Positions 33,380 through 43,456 of a stretch of 64,000 nt of DNA are shown in pieces (within the stretch, counting starts at the first letter, position 1; each line of letters starts with the position of its first letter). The translations under genes were made by a program, and so were the position numbers. The notes under the pieces were generated by a model. That model was not told the DNA's origin. It saw only the letters and a list, made by a program, of their open reading frames with translations, and searched no databases. The stretch lies in contig JAIVFJ010000242.1 of assembly GCA_025765615.1 (NCBI GenBank), forward strand, positions 26,465 through 90,464, read 5' to 3'. The DNA is from Zopfochytrium polystomum. Its lineage: Eukaryota > Chytridiomycota > Chytridiomycetes > Chytridiales > Chytridiaceae.

Positions 33380-35435
33380 ATGCCCCGTGTCGTGACCACT
33401 GGCATCAACGCGGCGGATGCCGGCGTGGATGTCCGTCCGGCCGCCTACGCGATCCCAGGCACCGCACAGTCGGCCATGACGCCAACGTTCACGCCGCTCG
33501 GGTCCGCGCCCAAATTTGCGTCAGCCGATTCTGGGGTAATGACGACGCGCACGCGGTTCCCGGCGCAGATGAAGAAGGCGCCCGCGCCGATTCCGATTAC
33601 GCGCAAGAACGTGACGGGCCAGGCGCCGAGCGTGAAAGGCGGCGACGGCGGCGGCGGCGGAGGAAGCGGCTGGGAAATGGGGTCAGGCTCAACGCTTGCG
33701 GGGAGTCAGGTGATCGCGTCACCTTTGGACGAGGGAGGGGTTGGGTCGAGCGACGCGGCCAAAAAGGGAGCCTTGCGCCGAATGAGCGAGCCGATGCCAG
33801 AGATTCCGAAACGGAGGGGATGGTCTTCGAACGGGCTCCCAGAAGACTTGGAGGACGAGCCAATGCTGAGATGGGTTGGGGTGAGCTCAATATCAACCAA
33901 TTTAAGAGATCTGAGGAGAAAATCTAACTCTTCGGGGGGACAACAGCTGAACATGAAGTGGCGATACCCGGTTCCTTACGACGCGGAGCACAGTTACAGT
34001 TGTGCGGGTCTCGTCACCGCCTGTCAGAGGCCTGTTGCACTATCAGCGGTTGTGATCAAGTGGAAGAAACGGTGGATGATAGTCAAGGTAGAGTGCCGTA
34101 CTTTGCGATCAACACCTCAGAGTTTTGTATAAGTAGGGCTGATTCGAGAATTTAGGATAACAAGGCATACTTGTTAAAAAAGCCAAACGTAACTATCATC
34201 CACATTAATGTGTGTCGAATAACTCTCATTTTTCTTGAGCAGAGTCGCGAGGCGTCTGCTTTGATCAAGCTTGATGACTGCGTGGTTGATCCATCTCCAT
34301 TCAATGCGCTACCACATTCGTTTCGTCTGATGCCACCGCCCGTGTCTGCACCAGAGCGTTCTGCAAACGAAATGATGTGGGTGATCGTTGCCGCGACCGA
34401 GAACGCCAAGTTGGACTGGATGGCAGCCATAATGACAGCGGCTGGATGGAAGGAAAAGTCAATGGGTGCGTTCTCGTTCGTCACAAAGGCCAACTGAATA
34501 AACGATGTAGTGGGATTCTTTCTCTTTCCATTGAAACCGCAGCCGAGGCAGGCCGAGTCCCATCCATCGTACTGAATCCTGCTGCGGCCGCCGTACAAGT
34601 GTCGAATCTCTTTGCGGAATTCGAATCAGGAAATTTGACCCCCGTCGGCGCGGACTTGGAATTGAAAAAGAGCAGGCGCGTTCTGTTCCCGTTTCAGCCG
34701 CCCTCGGCCGATGAGCTTCGGCGATGCTTGAATCAAGTTGATGGCGCAGGCTCGGATGTCGAGACTTCGTCCATTGACGAACTCCTAAAGTCGCACAACA
34801 AGCGGTTTTTTAAGGACAGCGACGGCAGCTCTTCAAGCCCGCTGGCGGACACTTCCCCCTTCTCCGTGCGCATCGCGAAAGACGGAACGGTTCGCGCCCG
34901 AAACGTGGAGCCCGTCTTGTCCGCTGCGATTGAAAGCTCAGCACTCGCTTCAAAGGAAGAAGGAAGGACAACACCCCCGTTATCAGGAACACTCCGGCGG
35001 AGGGTGTCCTTCTCAGACTCCGTCAACACGCGTACAATCCACGACGGCAGAGGCAGCGCCGAGCTAAAGGGTCGGAGTCGCCGCAAGAGCCAGGGAGACA
35101 TTGATATTTCGTTTGGCGAACACATTGATGCGGAGCACTCGTTGGTCAAGCTGGACGGCGCGGAGAGGAGATGGCGAAGCAAGGACAGCAGCGGCCCTCC
35201 GCCTCCCCGGTTGCGGCGGCGAAATTCAGCGTCGGCGACTACATCGGGACGATCGCGACCGGCTGCGGAAGCTGCAATGCGCAGACGGCGGGGCTCGGCA
35301 GATGCCGCCACCGCAAGTCGACGGCGAGGACCTCGCAGGGCGTCTACGTCCTTTGACGGAGACATTGTCGTCCCTGGGTACTTGGAGGCGGCGGACGAGG
35401 CGGCAGACGACGCGGCGGGCGAGGTGGAGGTTTAA
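33380..35435 (+). CDS. PH-domain protein with disordered tails
   Basis: Exons 33380-34087, 34156-34188, 34243-34465, 34543-35435 give 618 residues. The first 190 residues are Pro/Thr/Gly/Ser-rich. The PH domain spans roughly 215-325: Lys-Trp-Lys-Lys-Arg-Trp-Met-Ile-Val-Lys on strands 2-3, then Ala-Tyr-Leu-Leu-Lys-Lys-Pro, Leu-Asp-Asp-Cys-Val-Val-Asp-Pro-Ser-Pro, and a C-terminal helix with Trp-Met-Ala-Ala-Ile. The C-terminal half is Ser/Arg/Glu-rich with SxD/E and Arg-Arg-x-Ser sites, likely phosphorylated and disordered. The second intron (34189-34242, 54 bp) is in frame and open, so retention would only add 18 residues. It starts 97 bp after the previous gene's stop, so fusion through an unseen intron is possible but not supported. 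Probably membrane-associated through phosphoinositides; partner unknown. Confidence 0.72.
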
Positions 35436-36025
35436 GGGGCAATAAACGCCAAGGTAATCTCTAGGCTTCAGCAGTAGTGTTTTTCTGGGCATCTGCTTCA
35501 CGAGTGTGTCGTATAAGTGCTAATAGGTTTGAGAGGAGGGGGAAGGTGGAGATGATTTTACTATTTTCAAGAGCATTCACAAACGAGTGCCCGTAATACG
35601 TACTGAGTGTCATCGCAAGTGGAGGTGCATGCTTGCATGCATGGATGCAAGCACGTAGGTGTTAGTAGTATTTGTAGTAGTAGTAGTAGTAGTAGCAGTA
35701 ATAGCGGTAGTGCTGCTGTTAACAGCACTAGCGGTCCTCCTAAATAACATCCGTTTCATTCCCGTCAGGGCGGGCGAGTTCCGCCGCCTTGCCCGCGCCG
35801 CCCACCGCCACTTTGCACTTCGCTCTACCCAACGCCCCCCTTCGCCTGCCTCTTCCCCCCGCCAACAACTTCTACTGCTGCTGCTATTTCTACTACTGCA
35901 ACTGCTACTGCTGCTGCTGCTGCTAATCCTACCTGCTGAACACTGGGGCCGCGTGCGATCTCGCCCCCCCTCCTCTGTTTCCGTCGCCCAGCTCGCTCGC
36001 TCTCTCGGCAGCGTCTATCAACAGG
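35436..36025. other. intergenic with (TAG)n repeat
   Basis: About 590 bases. Contains a GTA/TAG trinucleotide repeat near 35660-35700 and CT-rich DNA before the next ATG. No gene. Confidence 0.55.
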
Positions 36026-38473
36026 ATGGCGTTCCTTGGATCTGCTTGGTCCTCGCCGATGCTGCTGCCGCGGCGCTCCCCGCGCCCCTTGCCCGTGCCT
36101 TTCCTCCCCATTGACGTCGTCTCGCACATCCTGGCGGCGGCGGCCTCTCCTCTCTTTGACGATCCGGCCGACAGCGCCCACACCCTCCGCGAGTGCTCGC
36201 TCGTCTGCCACGCCTGGTCCCACATCGCCCGCTCCCTCCTCTGGCGATCCATCGAGCTGAAGACCTCGGCGCAGCTGGTCGCCTTCATCGAGTGAGATCC
36301 CTCAAAAACGCGCACACGCTCAGTGCAGTGCCATGCCCACCTGCGATCATCTTATCTGTTTAAACAAAAACAACCAGATGCGCACTCTTGAACGCCGCTC
36401 GCACCAATCCGGCCATTGATCTTCTCGGCCCAAAGACCAAGATTGTCGCTCTCCCCGTCCACCAGGACTCGCTGCTGGCTTTCCGCCACAGCCCCGTCAG
36501 AACCATCCTTCACTTTTTGCACCTTCTCGCCGGATCGCCGTTCGAATCCTGGCTGAAAGTGGAACGGCCGCAACCGACCGAGGACACGCTCGCGACTGCG
36601 TCGGGTCTCTTGCGCCCGCTGCTGATCGCCATCGACCCGCCGGCCGCAAGCGTATCGCTACCGCCAGTGGACGACCCGATTTTTCGCCTTCTCGACGAGT
36701 CGTTTGCGCACTTTCTGGCAGAGGAACCCGCGTTGGTGGAAAAGGTGGCCGAGTTCGTCTGGCGGAGCGAAAGGGCGCCGTCGGAAAGCGAGTTTCGCGT
36801 GGAGCGGCTCGCGGCGTTTGCCGGCGTCGGGCGGTACGTGAAGCATCTCGTGATGCCCAGCTGCGACTGCGACGTGCCGTGGCTGCCCATTCTGAACCTG
36901 CTGCTGCCGAATTTGACCAGGTAAGGTCGTACCTGTGTGTGCTTCTGGAGTTCTCCTCTCGGTCGTATCGCTCCTTACTCACCCTCAATCGCGGCTTGCG
37001 ACCTCTTCCGTCCCGGTTTCGTTCCATGCAAACAATAAGCCTCCACCTCAAGCACGTGCACGGCCCGGAAGAAATGGACTGCAACCGATGCCTCCAACGC
37101 CACGTTATTTCGCGATTTCTCCCCATCTTCAGCCGCCTCGACACGCTCCTCATCGACGACGCGCCGCCCGAGACGATGGACCTCTTGGAAGGCGTGCTAT
37201 CCCAGCTCTCGTGCAACCTGCGCGTGCTGGACCTGAACGCCTTCAACGCGCGCGACCTCCCCGTCACGTACGACCTGACGTCGCTAGTCGAAGGGGCGCC
37301 GGCGCGGAACGGCCTGCGCCACCTCGAGTGCCTTCGTATGTACGGCATCTCGCTGCAGCCGTCGCTGGCGACGCTGTCGTCCGCGCTAGAGCTGTTTGGC
37401 GCGACGCTGACGGCGGTGTGCATTGACATGAGCGCGGAGCTGACTCTGGAGGCGGCCGAGATCGTGTGGAACGAGTGCGGGGACGCGCTGTACCTGCTCT
37501 CGCTCGGCGACCTGACGGCGGCGGGACAGCACGGCAGCGTCGTGGCCGGGGGCAGCGGCATCCCGCTGGTGACGCTGACGCGGGCGCGGCCGGCGCTGCG
37601 GGTGCTGCGACTCAAGAACTGCGAGCTGGACGACGGGGCGGTGGAGCAGATGGCGCGACTGGCGCACGGGGTGGAGCTGGTGCGGATCGCGCTGGACGAC
37701 GAGCAGAGCCGCGGGGTGGCGCGGTGCGCGCGGCGGCTGACGGACCGCACACTGCTGGCGTTTGCGCACCGGCCCGCTCTGCGGCACGTGTCGTTCACGT
37801 GGTGCGCGTCTATGACGGCCGCCGGATTGCAGGAGCTGCTGCGGACGAGCCCGAACGTGGCCGGCGTTGAGCTGGAAAGGTACACCGCCGGCACGCTGGG
37901 CTTGCTCATGAGCCACATGCTGGTAACGCTGAGGGAGGAGCTGGCGAGGTTGGAGGTGCTCGCGATCTCGTGTCAGGTACGCGGCCTTCTGCTTGTCTAT
38001 TTGCGTTTGTTAGAGAGTTCCATACTCGTCTTTGATACAAACTCTTTCCCCCGCTCCCCATCAAAAAGACAAACATCAGCGACCCGCAACTCCGCTCCTT
38101 CTTCCTTAACAGCCGCTTCCCGAACCTCCGCTCCATCAGCCTGACCAAGACGCACGCGACGCTGGCGACGGTGCTCGCGCTCGTCATGAACGCGCCGCGG
38201 CTCGAGGCCGTGTCGGTGGTGCAGTGCGCGGGGATGGGCGAAGCCGACTTGCGGGCGCTGCTGCGCGAGGGGGAGTCGCGCGGCGGCAGCGGCGGAAGGG
38301 CGCGCGTGCGGGGCCGCGGGCCAAGCCTGCAAAGGGTGTACACGGACGTGCGGCCGTCCGGGGCAGATGGGTGGCCGGAGCAGGTCGTGGAGGGCGACTG
38401 GTGGCTGCGGGACGAAGGGTTGAGTGCGGACGCGCTTTGGCAGAGCGCCCTGCGCCGGAGGACGATGAAGTAG
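36026..38473 (+). CDS. F-box/LRR-like protein
   Basis: Exons 36026-36291, 36378-36920, 37040-37976, 38069-38473 encode 716 residues, with introns in phases 2, 2 and 0. The N-terminal F-box lies at about residues 25-80: Pro-Ile-Asp-Val-Val-x-x-Ile-Leu, then Leu-x-x-Cys-Ser-Leu-Val-Cys-x-x-Trp, then Leu-Leu-Trp-Arg-Ser-Ile. The rest has irregular leucine-rich repeats of the FBXL kind, for example Leu-Arg-x-Leu-x-Leu-Lys-Asn-Cys-Glu-Leu-Asp and Leu-x-x-Val-Ser-Val-Val-Gln-Cys-Ala-Gly. F-box proteins bind Skp1 and recruit substrates to SCF ubiquitin ligases; the LRR region would select the substrate, which is unknown. The minus strand also holds a long open frame over exons 2-3, a GC-composition shadow. 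Confidence 0.82.
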
Positions 38474-39164
38474 TTTGGCGCTCTTGGGTATGAGGCGCGG
38501 GGGTGGTTGTTTGTACAAGTTGTGCCGTTCGCGGGTTGAATGAAGTTGCCGAAGGAATCCTTTTTCTTCTTTTTTTTTTCTTGTTTCGTTCGAGGGGAAC
38601 TTTTGTTTTTGCAATTACATCGACGTTTCTTGTATTTGGGGAGAAGAAAAGGAAAAAAGTAAAGGCGGGAAGAACTAACACTGCAAGATAGGTGCATTCC
38701 CTACAACACAAGGGCCGTCCAACCGGTGGTAGACTCAACCGGACTGGACGAAAAGAAGCAAAGCCAGGGGAGGTGAGCTAAATGCGGGTTTGGGGGGAGG
38801 GAGTTTGCAAGCGAAAAAAAAAAAACAAAAAAAAGGTTATGTCGAAAATGAAGAGGAAAAAGAATTAAGTGCGAAAGGAGTGAAAACAAGCAGCAAGTCG
38901 GGAAAGAAGGAAGTGAAGGAAACGATGGACTTTGACGAACAGACATGCTCACACGCAAGCAAGCAAACGAACACACACACACACACACAGGCACTAACAC
39001 GCAATTGCAGGAAGGGCTAATAAAAGAAAGCTCCATTCCAGAAAACCACAAAAACGGGTGTATCGCTCTGGCAAAGGATAAGGTGAGAGCGAAGAAGATT
39101 GATGTCGGGCAGAACGGCGAGGAGTGGGGCACTGGGAAACCGAGAACCGCAAAGGACTTGTTTT
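38474..39164. other. intergenic between convergent genes
   Basis: About 690 bases forming the shared 3' region of the plus-strand F-box gene and the minus-strand PHD gene. Contains an A-run near 38815-38835 and a short (AC)n near 38971-38990. Confidence 0.55.
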
Positions 39165-41197
39165 TTACTCGTCGCTCTCGTCGTCCTCCTCTTCGCTTTC
39201 GCTCTCGCTGGTTCCTTCTTGCCCTCCGCCTTCGTTTCCTCCCCCGATCGCACTGCCATTGGCACCTTCGTCGGGGCCTCCGCCGCCGCCGCCGGCACCG
39301 GCGTTCCCCGACCCGTCGCCACCGCCGCCCTTTTTGCTAGCGCGGGAAGGGCGGCCGACGTAGTCGTTGTTGAGTCGGTAAACCGCCGTTGCGACTTTGA
39401 TGAACCGGCCGCGAGCGATTCCCTTCTTGAGCGCTTGCGACGCCGACTGCCGGAACGAGGCAGGGAGGCCGTGGTACGTGCTTTCCATGGCGTTGAACAG
39501 GTTTTTGAGGCGGGTTCCTGTTAGAAAGAGGAAACATTGGATTGTAAGTATAAGGGAGTGGGGGGTGGCAGATGGAATTCGAGGTAGCAAATCAAAATTC
39601 CTGTTACCTTTGGGCTCGTTCAGAGTCGACAGCGTCTTGGCAATCATATTCTCGTAGTTGCCTTCCGGGTGAGGAACGTGCTTATGTCTCTCTTTCCGCT
39701 TCTTGAATCCGTTGAAGGGCATTTTTGCTCGGCTCAGCCGGGAGTCGACCGCGGGCGGCGTCGTCAGACCATCAGCCGTGGGTGGAATGGGCGGGGAGGC
39801 GGGCGCTCGGTACGAAAAGTTGAGCATCGTCGTGGCGTTTGGCTCTGACTTTAGGAGCTGCCCGACCTCAACGTAGCGAACCGCGCATTGGAGGACGATG
39901 GTGGTGATGGCGATGGGCGACAGCTGCGAGATCAAACCTTGCCTCTGATTGTTGTTTGGTCGTAAGAGTAAGACATCGACGTAGTGAAAACAAGACACAC
40001 AAACCATTTTCATTTGTGGGCGGCAGAGTGAGCAGAGTCGCCGAAACACGTTTGGCCACACGTCCTCGACGCGTGTTGGTGGTTTTGACGACTCAAAGAA
40101 CTCGGTTGTGATGACGCCAGCTTCCAGAGGCTGGTAGCACGCCAGACAGCTCGGCGTTCCGTCTGGGAAGCGCGGCGCGGAAAACAGGTCGCCCGTCGGG
40201 TCAAAGCCCAAACCGAAGATTGCGCCGCCGTTGGTCGAGGGCGAGCTCTTTGACGAAGCCGACGTCATTCGGATGGCGGCCGCGGCAACGTCATTGGGAA
40301 CAGCGCCGGCAGCGATGCAGGCGGAGCACACCCATGGGGATGATCGGTCCTTGGGTTTCGTTAACGAGTCGGGGAGCGGCGGGACGTGGCACAGCTGGTG
40401 GTAGCCCTTGTGGCAGGACGAGCACGCCACAATGCGGTTGCCTGCCGCGTTTGTCTGGATGGAGCAAATCAGACATTCGTGAGCGGTGTGTCGAGGCGCC
40501 GGCTGCTGGGGAGGTTCGCCTGTCCAAACTAAAAGGTTAATAAAGTTTGCACGCAGAAATCACTTGGGACTCCTCACCAGCTTCGCCTTCACGTTTTCGC
40601 TTTGCCCTGGGATTCCTGTCCGGTGCGGGGTGGGATGCCAATTTCGCAAGGCCAGTCGAGGCGGCGGTGGCGGTTTGAGGCGGTGCGGATGGGTATCCGC
40701 CTTGGGTGTTAATCAGCGATGCGGGCGGCGGGGGAGGGTTGAACGATGCCATGTCCGAGAAGCCAAACGAATTCATGTGGGTTGGCTGAGAGTGATAGGC
40801 GGAGGACGGTGGGTTGGTGGTGGCGTACGAGGACGAGGTCGGGAAGCTCATCACGCTTCCATAAGAAGATCCCGAGGGAGCGTGGTACGCGCCGTTGGTT
40901 CTGTGCATGCCGCCGTCGTTGTGCTGCTGCGGGAGGGGAGGGCGGGGGGTGGTGGTGGGCAAGTGCCGGCTGGTTGTTGTCGTGAGCTGTGCCGCGGCTC
41001 GGAGTCTGGGTTTCAATCGGGTATGCGTTGCCACTGTTGGCCTGCGGCAGTGGGGGGGCGGCGGAAAAGGACTGGGAGAAGGGCCGCGGTGGCTGGTGGT
41101 GATGATGCTGCTGGAAGGCTTCCGTTGACGGAGGTTTGTAGTTGATGCTGCCGCTGCTGCTATTGCTGCTGTAGAGAGTAGTGGGAACAGCTGTCAT
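39165..41197 (-). CDS. PHD-finger protein with C-terminal winged-helix-like domain
   Basis: Minus-strand exons 41197-40578, 40528-39608, 39517-39165. The frame breaks once in a C6 run (40944-40949 on the plus strand); removing one C gives 630 residues, so a homopolymer error is likely. The first 200 residues are Pro/Ser/His/Gln-rich and disordered. A C4HC3 PHD finger spans about 220-265: Cys-Leu-Ile-Cys, Cys-Ser-Ser-Cys, His-Gln-Leu-Cys, then Trp-Val-Cys-x-x-Cys. A further Cys-x-x-Cys cluster follows at about 320-360. The second half has a linker-histone-like winged helix: Tyr-x-x-Met-Ile-x-x-Thr-Leu-x-x-Leu-Asn-Glu-Pro-Lys-Gly, then Ser-Gln-Ala-Leu-Lys-Lys-x-x-x-Arg-Gly-Arg-Phe, then Tyr-Arg-Leu-Asn. 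The tail is Gly-rich then acidic Glu/Ser. A chromatin reader or architectural factor is likely; the histone mark is unknown. Confidence 0.72.
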
Positions 41198-42245
41198 CCG
41201 CAGATCGCGGGGTGGGAGCTGGCCGTCACGAAAAAAAAAAAAAGGGAAGACTCCCTCACTCTCTGTTGAGTGAGTAAGGGGGGCACAAGCACTGCTTCTA
41301 CTACTACGACGAGGAGCGTTTAGCGGCGGGCGGGTTGAACAGTCTTAAGAGAGAAAGGAAGCGTGCGAGCGAGCGAGGAGTGAGTGAGTGAGTGAGTACG
41401 AGGGGAAAGTATGTAGTGAGTGGGTGAGGAGTGAGTGAGAGTGTGAGCGGGGGGTGGGAGGAACGGGGGTGAGTGGATGGGGTGTATATGTTTGGCGAGA
41501 GAGGGCGGGAGACTGGCACGCCAGGACAGAGAGCGCGACAGAGCGTCGAAGGACAGAGGGAGAGCGACAGGGGGCGAACCAGAGGGGAGGGGACAGACTG
41601 CGATGACCTGACAGAGAACTGTCCCCGACATGGCCAGGGACTGAGAGAGTGAACTACTGGTTGCGCGACAGAGCTTAAGAGAAAGAGCAAGCGACAGAAG
41701 GGAGAGATAAGGGCGACAGACTGAGCAGACTGAACAGGAAGAAAGGGCGAGAGACAGTCGTGTTTGCGGGGCAGCGTGAAAAAGAGATGAGAGTGACCCT
41801 GTCTGTCTATCTGTCTGCTCTAACTTTTCACGTTTTGGTTTCTGTCGGAAGCCCACTCCATTTCAATCAGCAGGTGGTCTGTCAGCTTGGTCAGTTCGAT
41901 GCTAATCTTTCTATTCACAATTTCGTTCGCCTCTGTCGGCCGCTTGATGAGCAGTAGTGATTGGCTTTGTCTGCCCAAATGCCAGTCTGTCCCACGGTCT
42001 TGCAAATGCTTTTGCCTCTATTTCCTCTCCTAAAAATGCATCAGTCTGTCTTTCTCATCCTTTCTGCCTCTCGTGTCGCTCTCCCATTCCATTTCCTTCT
42101 CGCTGTCCAGCCTGTCGGGACTCCTTTCCTCCCCAAGGGAGGTTGTCTCTGTCTTTTTCCCGATGGGTCAGGCGCGTTTGCTCACCCTCTCTCTGCCTTT
42201 CTCCCTCTCAACGTCTCTCTGTCTCTCTCCCTCTCTGCCTCTTGC

Positions 42246-42249
<4 letters not shown>

Positions 42250-42287
<38 letters not shown>
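42250..42287 (+). repeat. (CT)n microsatellite
   Basis: Pure CT repeat within a wider CT-rich stretch. Confidence 0.9.
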
Positions 42288-42773
42288 TCACTCGAAAAAG
42301 GAGGACGCACTTCCTTCCACGGGACAGACAGACAACGCTGGAGGCGAGACACAGGCAGAGAGACAGACAAGACATCAGCGAAGAGCAAACGAAAAAGAAG
42401 GAGAAGCAGAGGAGGGCGAGCGAGAGAGCGCTCGATTGACAGTTCGCTCACAGGGAGACTGACAACAAAAACAAACGTATGTTGTGAATAGGACGTGACT
42501 GGCGGCGGCTCCGTCCGACTGAGAACAGACAGAGAGCCATGCAACAAGCGAGCAGCCATCTCAATCCAACAACAATCAAACCATGAATTTTTCGAATTTT
42601 TGCACGATTTGCTTTTCTTGCTCAACCCTCTCTCTCGCTTGCGAATGGGTGTGTGTGTGTGTGAGTGTGTGTTGTGGGGTGTGTCGCAGCAGGCAGCGCC
42701 CATCCACTCGGGAATCCTCGCTCACTCCCTGTCTCCTTCCCTTTCTTCTCAACGTATTTGCTTCCCGTCACGA

Positions 42774-42807
<34 letters not shown>

Positions 42808-43157
42808 TCACTCGCACACTCTCTCGCATACACACACAACCTCTTTCTCCACAACGTAATCTCAACCCTCACACACGGTGACGCACGCACTCTCTGCGCA
42901 AAGAATCAGATAAATACAATATTTACATACTACACACCCAAACACACACACACCTTATTAAAAAATGAATGTGTGGTGGTGGAGCTGCTCAAGTGCGCAG
43001 TTGGTCGTTGAGTTTTGTGTATTTTGTTATTTTATTTTTGGACGTAAGAGATGTGGTCAAGTTTCCTTTATTTACATGTACCGTAAATATTACAATGGAT
43101 ACCCTCGCTGGAATGTCGAAGGTGCAGTAATATAAAAGAAGCGCGTTGGTGGAGGGG

Positions 43158-43181
43158 GAGAGAGGGAGAGAGAGAGCGAGC

Positions 43182-43220
<39 letters not shown>
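43158..43220 (+). repeat. (GA)n microsatellite upstream of the E2/F-box gene
   Basis: GA-rich tract about 240 bases upstream of the first supported coding exon of the E2/F-box/TerD gene. Confidence 0.85.
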
Positions 43221-43223
<3 letters not shown>

Positions 43224-43456
43224 CAGACACGCGATGACGAGCAAAGAGACAGCCACGTCTGTCTCCTGGTCGTCGCCGTCCTTGTCAACAAAGCAAAATG
43301 TAACAGCATCATCATCGACACCCTCCCAACTCCGCCGCCGTCGCAGGGCCCGCGGCACAAGAACAACAACAACAACAACAACAGCAACAACAGCAACAAC
43401 AACAGCAACTGTCCGGCCGACGCAGCCGCCGCCGCCGCTGCCCCCTTCTCTTTTAG

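Larger units (their letters stand above)
41198..43456. other. gene-poor spacer with CT/GA microsatellites
   Basis: About 2.2 kb between the PHD and E2/F-box genes. It is dominated by GAGT, CT and GA simple repeats (41370-41400, 42250-42287, 42774-42800, 43158-43220). It probably contains the divergent promoters and possibly an unresolved first exon of the E2 gene (an ATG at 43234 opens a Thr/Ser-rich frame). No other gene seen. Confidence 0.5.

Noticed and set aside
33283..33380. Fusion of the two neighbouring PH-domain genes
   Set aside because: The first gene ends with an in-frame TAA after a complete PH domain and the next starts with its own ATG; no splice pair joining them in phase was found. 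Kept separate, although transcripts could overturn this.
36497..37918. 473-residue minus-strand ORF across the F-box/LRR gene
   Set aside because: It spans an intron of the plus-strand gene and shows no domain. The plus strand has an F-box, LRRs and consistent splice phases.
41304..43011. Several 120-180-residue ORFs between the PHD and E2/F-box genes
   Set aside because: They are translations of CT/GA simple repeats (Ser-Leu and Arg-Glu repeats) in overlapping frames without any domain.
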